DNA of 56,403 nt, taken from NCBI GenBank assembly GCA_013284265.1, contig JABTBR010000050.1, forward strand, positions 1 to 56,403, read 5' to 3'. The DNA comes from Oxalobacteraceae bacterium. Its GTDB lineage: Bacteria > Pseudomonadota > Gammaproteobacteria > Burkholderiales > Burkholderiaceae_D. The position numbers were made by a program, and so were the translations under genes. Below, piece by piece: positions 26,952 to 35,019 of the stretch (its first letter is position 1; each line of letters begins with the position of its first letter). The notes under the pieces are model-generated. The model saw only the letters and a program-made list of their open reading frames with translations. It ran no database searches and was not told the origin of the DNA.

Positions 26952-29000
26952 TTGAAAGCGTATTTACTGAGTGGCCTGACCTTGGCCTTGCTGGCCGGCG
27001 TGCTGGGTCATGCCGGCGCGGCCGACCAGCAGCCGAACGGCTTGCGGTCCGGCATCGCCATCGAGCACATGGAACCGGGCATCCGCGCCCAGGACGATTT
27101 CTTCGTCAGCCTGAACGGCAAATGGCTGGCCCAGACCGAAATCCCGGCCGACAAATCGAGCTGGGGTTCCTTCGAAAAACTGGACGACGAGACCAAGCCG
27201 CAGTTGCGCGCCATCATTGAAGCGGCCGCCGCCAATGCCGAGCGTCCGGCCGGTTCCGACGCCCAGCGCATCGGCGACTTCTACGCCAGTTATATGGACG
27301 AGGCACGGTTGGAGCAGCTGGGCCTGGCGCCCTTGCAAGCCGAGCTGGACAAGATCGCCGCCCTGCGCGACAAGAAAGAGCTGGCCGCCGTCATCGCACG
27401 CTTCCAGCGGCTGGGCTTTGGCGCGCCGTATGCGCTGGGCATCCATCAGGACAATAAGGACTCCACCCGCTATGTGGCCGACCTGGTGCAGGATGGCCTG
27501 GGCTTGCCCGACCGCGACTACTACCTGAAAAAGAACGACGCCAAGCTGGCCGGGACGCTGGCCAACTACCAGCAGCATGTGAGCAAGCTGCTGGCGCTGG
27601 CCGGCAATCCGCGCGCCGCGGCCGACGCCCGCGCCATCGTCGCGCTGGAAACGGAAATGGCCAAGCTGCAATGGAGCAAGGTGCAGTTGCGCGATCCGGT
27701 CAAGCTGTACAACAAGACCTCGCTGAATAAGCTGTTCGAACTGGTGCCAGGCTACGACTGGGACAGCTATCTGAAAGACAGCGGCATTACCGGCAAGGCG
27801 GATTATGTGAACGTGGCCCAGCCGAGCTATATGAGCGGCTTCGCCAGGCTGCTGGACAAGACCCCGCTGGCCACCTGGCAGGCCTACTTCCAGTGGCGCG
27901 CGATCCACGCCAGCGCCGCCTATCTGCCGCGTGCCTTCGCCGAGGAAAATTTCGCTTTCTATGGAACCATACTGAGCGATGTGAAAGAGCAGGAGCCGCG
28001 CTGGAAGCGCGCCGTCAACGCCACCGATGGCGCGCTGGGCGAGAGCCTGGGCAAGCTTTACGTGGAGCAGCACTTCCCGGCCGAACGCAAGGCGCGCATG
28101 GAAACGCTGGTGCAGAACCTGATGGCGGCCTACAAGCAAAGCATCGACACGCTCGACTGGATGAGCCCGGCAACCAAGCTGCAGGCCCAGGACAAGCTGT
28201 CCAAGTTCACCACCAAGATCGGCTATCCGAAGCGCTGGATCGATTATTCCAGTCTGACGGTGAGCAAGGACGATTTGCTGGGCAATGTGCTGCGCAGCAG
28301 TGCCTTTTCCTACGACCGTGAAATCAACAAGCTGGGCAAGCCGATCGACCGCGAAGAGTGGGGCATGACGCCGCAAACGGTGAACGCCTACTACAACCCG
28401 GAAATGAACGAGATCGTGTTCCCCGCCGCCATCCTGCAGCCGCCCTTCTTCGATGCGGACGCGGATGACGCCGTCAACTACGGCGGCATCGGCGCCGTGA
28501 TCGGCCATGAAATCAGCCACGGCTTCGACGACGAAGGCGCCCAGTACGACGGCGACGGCAATCTGCGCGACTGGTGGACCAAGGCCGACCATAAGCAGTT
28601 CGCGGCCAGGAGCAAGATGCTGGTGCAGCAATACAGCGCCTTCAGCCCGGTGCGCGGCTACCACGTGAACGGCAAGTTGACCCTGGGCGAAAACATTGCC
28701 GACAACTCCGGCATTGCGATCGCCTACAAGGCCTATAAATTATCGCTGAACGGCCAGACCGCGCCGGTGATCGACGGCCTGAGCGGCGACCAGCGCTTCT
28801 ACATGGGCTTTGCCCAGGTGTGGCGCAGCAAGGTCCGCGAAGCCCAGCAGCTTGTGTATCTGAAAGTCGACCCGCATTCGCCCGACCGCTTCCGCGCCAA
28901 CGGCTCGGTGCGCAATCAGACCGGATTCTACGAAGCCTTCAACGTCAAGCCCGGCGACAAGATGTATCTGCCGCCAAAACAGCGTGTTTCCATGTGGTAG
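26952..29000 (+). CDS. M13 family metallopeptidase 2
   Basis: 682 residues. I place the start at TTG 26952: AGGGAGAG lies 6 bases upstream, and the codons that follow encode a normal signal peptide (KAYLLSGLTLALLAGVLGHAGAAD). The in-frame upstream TTG at 26907 would destroy that signal. Zn motif HEISH (His519, His523), ENIADNSG and NAYYNPEMNEIVFPAAILQP are intact, and the C-terminus is RVSMW. No lipobox, so probably soluble in the periplasm, unlike paralogue 1. Separated from paralogue 1 by 112 bp and from paralogue 3 by 105 bp. Confidence 0.92.
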   Translation: MKAYLLSGLTLALLAGVLGHAGAADQQPNGLRSGIAIEHMEPGIRAQDDFFVSLNGKWLAQTEIPADKSSWGSFEKLDDETKPQLRAIIEAAAANAERPAGSDAQRIGDFYASYMDEARLEQLGLAPLQAELDKIAALRDKKELAAVIARFQRLGFGAPYALGIHQDNKDSTRYVADLVQDGLGLPDRDYYLKKNDAKLAGTLANYQQHVSKLLALAGNPRAAADARAIVALETEMAKLQWSKVQLRDPVKLYNKTSLNKLFELVPGYDWDSYLKDSGITGKADYVNVAQPSYMSGFARLLDKTPLATWQAYFQWRAIHASAAYLPRAFAEENFAFYGTILSDVKEQEPRWKRAVNATDGALGESLGKLYVEQHFPAERKARMETLVQNLMAAYKQSIDTLDWMSPATKLQAQDKLSKFTTKIGYPKRWIDYSSLTVSKDDLLGNVLRSSAFSYDREINKLGKPIDREEWGMTPQTVNAYYNPEMNEIVFPAAILQPPFFDADADDAVNYGGIGAVIGHEISHGFDDEGAQYDGDGNLRDWWTKADHKQFAARSKMLVQQYSAFSPVRGYHVNGKLTLGENIADNSGIAIAYKAYKLSLNGQTAPVIDGLSGDQRFYMGFAQVWRSKVREAQQLVYLKVDPHSPDRFRANGSVRNQTGFYEAFNVKPGDKMYLPPKQRVSMW

Positions 29001-29105
29001 GAGTCATCTAACCGGGGCCCGGGACCGTGACTATATGCTACAGTCTTTGATGGGCCACAAGTCCTGGGTTCTACCTTTTTCGTCAAAAACAATGGGGATC
29101 ATTCC

Positions 29106-31184
29106 GTGAATCGTTATCTGTTAAGTGCATTAACCCTGAGCCTGCTCGCAGGCTACGCCGGCGCGGCCGATCAAGCCAAAACCGCCGTTGCCACCAGCGC
29201 CCACTCCCACGCGGCCGCCAGCAGCGCCAAGTCCGGCATCGCCGTCGAATTTATCGAGCCGTCCGTGCGTCCGCAGGACGACTTCTTCACTCACCTGAAC
29301 GGCAAGTGGCTGGCCACGACCGAAATCCCGGCCGACAAGTCGAGCTGGGGCTCCTTCGCCAAGCTGCGCGACGACACCCAGCCGCAGCTGCGCGCCATCA
29401 TCGAAGGCGCCGCCGCCCAGCAGAACAAGGCTGCCGGTTCGGATGCCCAGCGCATCGGCGACTTCTACGCCAGCTTCATGGACGAAGCCCGGCTGGAAAC
29501 CCTGGGTCTGGCGCCGCTGAACAGCGAGCTGGCCCGCGTTGCCGGCCTGAAGGACAAGAAAGACATCCCGGCCCTGATCGCCCACTTCAACAAAGTCAGC
29601 GTCGGCACCCCTTACGCCTTCGGCATCCACCAGGACAACAAGGATTCGACCAAATACGTGGCCGACCTGTACCAGGATGGCCTGGGTCTGCCGGACCGCG
29701 ATTACTACCTGAAAAAAGACGACGCCAAACTGGCCGACGCGCTGGCCAAGTATGAGCTGCACGTCGCCAAGATGCTGACCCTGGCAGGCGACGCCAACGG
29801 CGCCGCGAGCGCCCGCGCCATCGTCGAACTGGAAACCGAACTGGCCAAGATCCAGTGGAGCAAAGTCGAACTGCGCGACCCGGTCAAGGCCTACAACAAG
29901 GTCGAAGTGGCCAAGCTGGCCGAACTGGCGCCAGGCTACGACTGGACCACCTACCTGAAGGAAACCGGCCTGGCCGGCAAGGTGGAGTATGTGATCGTCA
30001 GCCAGCCTAGCTACCTGAAGGGCTTCAACGAGATCCTCAACAAGTCCTCGTTGGACAGCTGGAAGGCTTACTTCCAATGGCAAGTGATCCGTGCCAACGC
30101 GCCCTATCTGTCGAAGGCCTTCGTCGAAGAAAACTTCGACTTCTACGGCAAGACCCTGAGCGGCGTGACCGAAATGCGTCCACGCTGGAAACGCGGCGTT
30201 AGCGTGACCGAAGGCGCGCTGGGCGAGAGCGTCGGCAAACTGTACGTGGAGCAGCATTTCCCGGCCGACCGCAAAGCCAAGATGGAAGCCCTGGTGAAGA
30301 ACCTGCTGGCCGCCTACAAGCAAAGCATCGACAAGCTCGACTGGATGAGCCCGGTCACCAAGAAACAGGCGCAAGCCAAGCTGGCCAAGTTCACCACCAA
30401 GATCGCCTACCCCAACCACTGGCGCGATTATTCCGCGCTGACCGTGGCCAAGGACGATCTGGTCGGCAACGTGACCCGTTCGCGCGAGTTCGAGTACAAC
30501 AAGGAATTGAACAAGCTGGGCAAACCGATCGACCGCGAAGAGTGGGGCATGACGCCGCAAACCGTCAACGCCTACTACAACCCGGAAATGAACGAAATCG
30601 TGTTCCCGGCCTCGATCCTGCAGCCGCCATTCTTTGACGCGCAGGCGGATGACGCGGTCAACTACGGCGCCATCGGCGGCGTGATCGGCCACGAAATCAG
30701 CCACGGCTTCGACGACCAGGGCGCCCAGTACGACGGCGACGGCAATCTGCGTGACTGGTGGACCAAGTCCGATCACAAGAACTTCGAGAAGAAGACCAAG
30801 ATGCTGGTCAAGCAGTACAGCGAGTTCAGCCCGCTGAAGGGTTACAACGTCAATGGCGAGCTGACCCTGGGCGAGAACATTGCCGACAACTCCGGCGTGG
30901 CGATTGCCTACAAGGCCTACAAGCTCTCGCTGGGCGGCAAGAAAGCGCCTGTGATCGACGGTTTGACCGGCGACCAGCGCTTCTTCATGGGCTTTGCCCA
31001 GGTATGGCGCATGAAGATGCGTGAACCGCAGCAGATCGTCCAGATCAAGACCGACCCGCACTCGCCAGGCCAGTTCCGCGCCAACGGCACCATGCGCAAC
31101 CAGCCGGGCTTCTACAGCGCCTTTGGCGTGAAAGAAGGCGACAAGATGTACCTGGCGCCGAAAGACCGCGTAATCATGTGGTAA
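29106..31184 (+). CDS. M13 family metallopeptidase 3
   Basis: 692 residues, GTG start at 29106 with a GGGGAT ribosome site. A signal peptide (LLSALTLSLLAGYAGAAD) is followed by a short Ala/Ser/His linker, then the M13 domains: VRPQDDFFTHLNGKWLATTE, Zn motif HEISH at His529/His533, ENIADNSG, and the terminal VIMW. It is richer in Lys than its neighbours, and its sequence runs closely parallel to paralogue 2 (DRDYYLKK, EEWGMTPQTVNAYYNPEMNE). Followed by two tandem terminators, so it closes the cluster. Confidence 0.93.
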   Translation: MNRYLLSALTLSLLAGYAGAADQAKTAVATSAHSHAAASSAKSGIAVEFIEPSVRPQDDFFTHLNGKWLATTEIPADKSSWGSFAKLRDDTQPQLRAIIEGAAAQQNKAAGSDAQRIGDFYASFMDEARLETLGLAPLNSELARVAGLKDKKDIPALIAHFNKVSVGTPYAFGIHQDNKDSTKYVADLYQDGLGLPDRDYYLKKDDAKLADALAKYELHVAKMLTLAGDANGAASARAIVELETELAKIQWSKVELRDPVKAYNKVEVAKLAELAPGYDWTTYLKETGLAGKVEYVIVSQPSYLKGFNEILNKSSLDSWKAYFQWQVIRANAPYLSKAFVEENFDFYGKTLSGVTEMRPRWKRGVSVTEGALGESVGKLYVEQHFPADRKAKMEALVKNLLAAYKQSIDKLDWMSPVTKKQAQAKLAKFTTKIAYPNHWRDYSALTVAKDDLVGNVTRSREFEYNKELNKLGKPIDREEWGMTPQTVNAYYNPEMNEIVFPASILQPPFFDAQADDAVNYGAIGGVIGHEISHGFDDQGAQYDGDGNLRDWWTKSDHKNFEKKTKMLVKQYSEFSPLKGYNVNGELTLGENIADNSGVAIAYKAYKLSLGGKKAPVIDGLTGDQRFFMGFAQVWRMKMREPQQIVQIKTDPHSPGQFRANGTMRNQPGFYSAFGVKEGDKMYLAPKDRVIMW

Positions 31185-31207
31185 TGGCTGCGTAAGCCAG
31201 TAATAGA

Positions 31208-31233
31208 AAGGGCCGCTGACGCGGCCCTTTTTT
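31208..31233 (+). terminator. Rho-independent terminator 1 after the M13 cluster
   Basis: GGGCCGC pairs with GCGGCCC around TGAC, followed by six T residues, 23 bp after the stop of the third M13 gene. Confidence 0.92.
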
Positions 31234-31235
31234 AT

Positions 31236-31269
31236 GGTTCTTCCCGGTAATCCGTGAAGAACCTTTTTT
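31236..31269 (+). terminator. Rho-independent terminator 2 (tandem)
   Basis: GGTTCTTC pairs exactly with GAAGAACC around a 12-base loop, then six T residues. It begins two bases after terminator 1, giving a back-to-back double terminator. Confidence 0.85.
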
Positions 31270-31335
31270 ATTGCCGCCGGTTTTCATACTTTGCGTGCCG
31301 CCGGCTTCCTTGCTATGCATGCCGGCGGCGTCCTT

Positions 31336-31437
31336 AAAACCTACGGCAAAGAGCCGGGGTCAGACCTTAGGGTCCGGGGAGGGGCTGCGCCCCGCCTGTC
31401 CCTATGGGACAGGCCCCCAGGGTTACGCCGTGGGTTT
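31336..31437 (-). repeat. Palindromic intergenic element, copy 5 (long form, arms reversed)
   Basis: 102 bp. Left arm AAAACCTACGGCAAAGAGCC, right arm AGGGTTACGCCGTGGGTTT. The outer arms are in the opposite order to copies 2 and 4, but the long central insert reads in the same direction as theirs. Confidence 0.88.
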
Positions 31438-31517
31438 CAGGCAGCAGCCAGCGGGCCGCCAACCAGCATTTCACCAACCAAAGCATCAGGGGCAAACCCC
31501 GGCACTTTGCCGCAGAC

Positions 31518-31544
31518 AAAAAAAAGCCGCTCAATCGAGCGGCT
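31518..31544 (-). terminator. Terminator of the cytochrome c gene
   Basis: On the minus strand, GCCGCTC pairs with GAGCGGC around a four-base loop and is followed by eight T residues. It lies about 50 bp after the cytochrome stop. Confidence 0.9.
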
Positions 31545-31593
31545 CCCATGTCTGCGAAGTCCGGCGCAAGGCCAGACCTCCCTGCAAACTGAA

Positions 31594-32160
31594 TTACTTC
31601 GATGCGGCAGGCGCGGCAGCCGCACCTTCAGCAGCCGGCGCAGCCGCTGGTGCCGGTACCGCAGGCTCCTTGAACTTGCCGCCAGCACTGTTAGCCATAT
31701 ACACAACCACGCGTGCCACTTCCACATCGTCCAGATCCGGATTGCCGCCTTTGGCCGGCATCGCGCGAATGCCTTCAACAGCGTGCTTCAGCAGCGTGTC
31801 ATACCCTTGAGCCAGACGAGCAGTCCAACTACCCGCATCGCCGAATTTCGGAGCACCGGCAGCGCCGGAAGCGTGGCAGGCCGCGCAGACAGCGGTGTAG
31901 ACGGCTTCAGCCGACTGCAGCGTCTTCGGACCGTTCACGTCTTTAAACGTAAAACCCTCGTCAGCAACCGGACGCAGGCGAGTAGCGATGGATTCTGGGG
32001 ATTGGCTATCTGAGCCGCGGCCGGTGAGCTTGTCGGTAGTGACAAACTGCACCAGCAGGACGATGCCGATGATGGTTACTGCAAAAAAGCCGATGACGGC
32101 AGCAGCGAGCTGCTTAGGCGTTCTAATGGCGGATTCGTGTTCGTTGTGTGCGTCGCTCAT
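31594..32160 (-). CDS. Membrane-anchored c5-type cytochrome
   Basis: 188 residues. One N-terminal transmembrane anchor (about 18-42, AAAVIGFFAVTIIGIVLLVQF) holds a periplasmic class I cytochrome c domain. Heme attachment motif Cys92-Cys95-His96 (CAACH), with a probable distal Met ligand in RAMPAKGG. The C-terminus is an Ala/Pro-rich tail. The start at ATG 32160 (MSDAHNEHES) is preferred over an in-frame codon at 32232, which would add 24 residues of unlikely sequence. An electron carrier; its partner oxidase is not in the window. It has its own terminator and is divergent from the tRNA gene. Confidence 0.9.
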   Translation of the reverse strand: MSDAHNEHESAIRTPKQLAAAVIGFFAVTIIGIVLLVQFVTTDKLTGRGSDSQSPESIATRLRPVADEGFTFKDVNGPKTLQSAEAVYTAVCAACHASGAAGAPKFGDAGSWTARLAQGYDTLLKHAVEGIRAMPAKGGNPDLDDVEVARVVVYMANSAGGKFKEPAVPAPAAAPAAEGAAAAPAASK

Positions 32161-32362
32161 GATTTCCTTAAAAAACAAATTTCGATGCTGGGGGCGTGCG
32201 AATTCTATTCTTGCATGCTGCCGTGTAAACACTCGCCAAACGGGCGATTATAGACTCAAAAAAGTCTTGGTGGAATCCAAACTACCTGCAAAAACGACAC
32301 TTTTCATGGACGGCGAGGTAGAAAAACGGTATCCTTCGCATCACTTCAAAGATTCCCCCCGC

Positions 32363-32438
32363 GCGGCTGTAGCTCAGTGGATAGAGTATTGGCCTCCGAA
32401 GCCAAGGGTCGTGGGTTCGATCCCCGCCAGCCGCACCA
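32363..32438 (+). tRNA. tRNA-Arg (anticodon CCG)
   Basis: Full cloverleaf: acceptor GCGGCTG/CAGCCGC, D arm GCTC...GAGT, anticodon stem TTGGC/GCCAA with loop CTCCGAA (anticodon CCG), five-base variable loop, T arm GTGGG-TTCGATC-CCCGC, discriminator A and an encoded CCA. The bases just after it (32439-32598) hold no gene. The following 3 kb shows gene decay and duplication, as is common beside tRNA genes. Confidence 0.96.
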
Positions 32439-32598
32439 CAAATTCCCTTTCATTTCAAACGCTTAAGCTTTGCTATGCATCGCTGGATTGCGCTGGCGTC
32501 CGCTTTTGGCTTCGGTTATTGAAGACTGCGAGCGTAGAGTTGTGCCGATGGCGGACTACGAGAAATGATTAATCTGGACTGCCTGCTTGAGAATCCGC

Positions 32599-33018
32599 TT
32601 ATGGCGGCAATGGCTGAACGTCCGTTATCTGTTCGTTGTTAAGCTTGTAGGGGATGCGGACCTGTGCGCTTGAACTTCCCCCGAAGTCGATCGGGTTGCG
32701 CGTCTCGATGAGGCGTCCTTCGATTTCTGCAGTCGCGCGGATGATGCAGTCCGGTAGTTTTTTCGATGTCTGCCCGCGTAGCTCACCCGCCCTGCGCATG
32801 ATGGCGGGCGTTGTCTGTACGATCACAATGCTGGCGTTCGCCAGATCGGTGTCGAACACGGCGATCTGTTCGCGAGTCAGCTTGCATGTTGCCTCAATTC
32901 AGCTGATCGCGCTGATTGCTGCGTCGTCGTAGCCAGCAAGCTCTGCACTAGTCTCTTTATGGCCGAGCGTGTGGTCAATCAGAATGTTCGTGTCAAAAGC
33001 ACTATGGCCATTCAGCAC
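32599..33018 (-). pseudogene. vapC: VapC-type PIN-domain toxin, in-frame stop
   Basis: Reading from a GTG at 33018, the first 39 codons give a PIN-domain start (AFDTNILIDHTLG, first catalytic Asp) up to AISAIS. A TGA at 32901-32899 follows, where VapC proteins usually have the Trp of an ITWIEV-like motif. The same frame then continues without another stop to 32599 with ELRGQTSKKLPDCIIRATAE, the C-terminal catalytic Asp motif. One nonsense codon (TGG to TGA would explain it) therefore splits the gene. The start overlaps the end of the antitoxin gene, the normal TA layout. A partial restart at GTG 32859 would lack the first active-site Asp. Confidence 0.78.
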
Positions 33019-33325
33019 GCATCTCTTCCTGGTAAACCACGCCATCCTTGGGTTTGTTCGGTTCGCCTGCCCAGATACCATTGCTCGGCATCAGGGCGGC
33101 AAGACGTGCCCGGCGACGATCTTCCTTCGCTTCAGGGCTATCGTCGCGCACCACACCAATGGCTTCAGTAACAGCGGCATGAATAGCGTCGACTGCATTG
33201 AAAGTTTCCAACATCTTCAGCAGTTCGGCTTTTGCGAGCAGAATTGGATCGATACGGCGTACACGCGCCTCCGCTTCAAGCCGGGCCATATCTTGGTCAT
33301 CAAGTTCCAAGGTAAGTTGTCGCAT
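33002..33325 (-). CDS. vapB: VapB-type antitoxin
   Basis: 107 residues. The N-terminal RQLTLELDDQDMARLEAEAR suits a ribbon-helix-helix type DNA-binding domain. The C-terminal toxin-wrapping tail contains PKDGVVYQEEMRAEWP, a very common ending of antitoxins paired with PIN toxins. ATG 33325 has GAGGTG about 8 bases upstream; an in-frame ATG at 33337 is less well placed. The 3' end overlaps the start of the broken toxin by 17 bp. With the toxin cut by a stop, the antitoxin may persist as a regulator or an anti-addiction relic. Confidence 0.72.
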   Translation of the reverse strand: MRQLTLELDDQDMARLEAEARVRRIDPILLAKAELLKMLETFNAVDAIHAAVTEAIGVVRDDSPEAKEDRRRARLAALMPSNGIWAGEPNKPKDGVVYQEEMRAEWP

Positions 33326-33518
33326 GAGACACCTCATGTCAGTATTCGCTACAGGCAGTGTATAACATTTGTGCAGCAGTAGCCCTCGATTAGAAATAGC
33401 GCTGGATCAAGCTCTCGGAACGAATTTGCAAAAAATGGCATAGGTGGTAGTGCTTTTTAGATATCAAAACTGGACTTCCCAGTTCGATACTGAAGTGACA
33501 TCTACCACCAGGAAATTC

Positions 33519-34142
33519 ATGCCCACATTGCTGCACCTTGCCGCCAGCCCACGCGGCGCGCTGTCTTTCAGTAACAGCGCCGCCCGTTCCACCATCGCGC
33601 GTCTGCGCGACAGCATTCCGAATCTCACCATTGTTGAACGCCAGTTGGGCCAGACGCCTCTGCCGCCGGTGGATCAGCACTTGGTCGCGGCCAGCCTGAT
33701 GCCGGCCGCCCAGCGCGGTGCGGCGGAGCTGGCCGCATTGGCATTGTCCGAGCAGTTGATTGTGGAATTGGAGGTGGCCAGCATCGTGCTGATCAGCACG
33801 CCGATGTATAACTTCACCGTGCCGGCCGCGCTGAAAAACTGGCTCGATTATGTGGTGCGGCCGCACCGGACCTTTGCCTTGTCGGCAGCAGGCAAGGCGG
33901 GGATGCTGGCGGACCTCCCGGTGCGGGTGCTGATGGCCAGCGGTGGGCCTGTGCATCCGCTCCATGACTTTGCTACACCTTATCTGCGTCATGTATTCCA
34001 GACCATCGGCCTGGCCGACTTCGAGGCAATTCATCTGGAGCAGATGCTCAGGGGAGAGGATGCCGTCGCGCGCAGCCAGCAGCAGCTGACGCGATGGCAG
34101 GTGGGGTTTGTCGAGCAGATGCAGGTGCGACTGCGCGTTTAA
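33519..34142 (+). CDS. azoR: FMN-dependent NADH-azoreductase
   Basis: 207 residues, ATG 33519 preceded by AGGAAA. Flavodoxin-like quinone/azo reductase: the phosphate-binding N-terminus LHLAASPRGALSFSNS, the FMN/partner loop TPMYNFTVPAALKNWLDYV, and the ASGG loop (VLMASGGPVH) are as in AzoR. It carries out two-electron reduction of quinones and azo compounds in the cytoplasm. Its TAA stop overlaps the TAA of the convergent Clp-N remnant (shared TTAA). A second copy of its last 54 codons lies at 34858-35019. Confidence 0.9.
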   Translation: MPTLLHLAASPRGALSFSNSAARSTIARLRDSIPNLTIVERQLGQTPLPPVDQHLVAASLMPAAQRGAAELAALALSEQLIVELEVASIVLISTPMYNFTVPAALKNWLDYVVRPHRTFALSAAGKAGMLADLPVRVLMASGGPVHPLHDFATPYLRHVFQTIGLADFEAIHLEQMLRGEDAVARSQQQLTRWQVGFVEQMQVRLRV

Positions 34143-34328
34143 GCCGCGCTACGCAGCTCGGTCTGGGCGATGACGGCCAGCGCTGCCAGATTGATCTGCA
34201 TGCCCTTGAGCGCGCGTGGCGAGACTGTTGCCTATCGCGGAGATGGCCAGCAACTCGTGGGTGGCGAGCAGATGCGGCGATTGGTGTTTCTGGCGCAAGC
34301 CATGCAGCGTCTGCACAATGGCCTAGCC
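33967..34328. repeat. Diverged direct repeat, left copy
   Basis: This about 362 bp stretch (3' end of azoR plus the C-terminal part of a convergent Clp-N gene) is repeated in the same order at 34858-35218, with roughly one mismatch in six or seven by eye. The two copies bracket about 530 bp carrying one orphan gene. Confidence 0.82.
34139..34328 (-). pseudogene. Clp-N domain gene fragment, frameshifted
   Basis: On the minus strand this encodes IVQTLHGLRQKHQSPHLL and LAISAIGNSLATRA, clearly parallel to VMQALHGLRQKHQSPRLL and LAIAAMSNSTAARA in the intact gene at 35016. A two-base deletion just before the CATGCAGATC segment shifts the frame of the last 20 codons, and everything upstream of the repeat is missing. 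It is a dead fragment left by the duplication. Confidence 0.8.
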
Positions 34329-34406
34329 GGCAGGGGCGGGGAAAGCCCAAGGGCGATCACTTGAGTTCTAGCCACTGCCATCGCCTCACAGTGTTTGAAA
34401 ACTCCT

Positions 34407-34718
34407 CTACAGCGGCTGGTAGGTGAGAACTACATGATCACAATCTATTTTGTAGTGCATTTCATAATTTGCTGAAAGCATCATGTAATGAATTGCATGC
34501 AGATGCATCATCAACCATCCACACCTAATTGATGGGCCGTGCCATGGCCCTCTATTAAGTAGTTCAATCTCGTCGATTGGCAACCACAGAGCTACTTCTT
34601 TTGCGAGCATGCGTCCGCGCCAGCCGCCATGAATAGAAATTTCCAAGGCATCACGTGCGCTCCATGCTCGTTTCGCATCGTTCATAAAATTTTTGCTCGG
34701 GTAAACGCTTTCAACCAT
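34407..34718 (-). CDS. Orphan hypothetical protein between duplicated segments
   Basis: 103 residues; no family recognised. ATG 34718 has a good GGTGGAG ribosome site 6 bases upstream; in-frame codons further up to 34865 would run into the azoR fragment. It looks soluble, with charged and aromatic residues (SIHGGWRGRMLAKEVALWL) and a His/Met-rich section (GWLMMHLHAIHYMML). The DNA is noticeably more AT-rich than its neighbours, and it is the only gene inside the segment bracketed by the duplicated azoR/Clp-N sequence. This suggests that it arrived by transfer. Confidence 0.6.
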   Translation of the reverse strand: MVESVYPSKNFMNDAKRAWSARDALEISIHGGWRGRMLAKEVALWLPIDEIELLNRGPWHGPSIRCGWLMMHLHAIHYMMLSANYEMHYKIDCDHVVLTYQPL

Positions 34719-34857
34719 GGCTATCTCCACCAGCTTTTCTGCATATAGACTTCTCTCTCTGTCTAGTAAGCATATTTTGCGTGGGGAGTATGAACCGTGC
34801 GTCCGATCAATTTTCTGCGCGTCATCGAGCTGGGTGGCGGTACCGGCAGGGTATTTC

Positions 34858-35019
34858 CTTGCCACCCCATATCTACGTTATATATTCCAGACCATCGGCC
34901 TGGCGGATTTCGAGGCGGTCCATCTGGAGCAGATGCTCAGGGGCGAGGATGCCGTCGAGCGCAGCCAGCAGTTGCTGGCGCGCTGGCAGGCTGGATTCGA
35001 AGAGCAGTTGCGCGCTTAA
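34858..35019 (+). pseudogene. azoR 3' fragment (right repeat copy)
   Basis: Encodes LATPYLRYIFQTIGLADFEA through to FEEQLRA, the last 54 codons of an azoR gene with many differences from 33981-34142. No start or flavin-binding region is present. Its TAA shares TTAA with the stop of the convergent intact Clp-N gene. It is probably the remnant of the azoR that originally neighboured that gene. Confidence 0.82.

Noticed and set aside
31291..32013. Possible genes sharing a PTAKSRG-like peptide at several intergenic places
   Set aside because: The shared peptide is simply the repeat family translated in one frame (GGCAAAGAGCCGGGG). There is no ribosome site and no conserved protein.
32363..32438. 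tRNA-Arg as the attachment site of a complete integrated element
   Set aside because: No integrase is present and no second copy of the tRNA 3' end was seen within the window. The neighbouring decay is suggestive only.
32899..32901. Programmed recoding of the TGA in the PIN toxin
   Set aside because: No recoding structure is evident, and Trp is expected at this codon, so a plain nonsense mutation is simpler.
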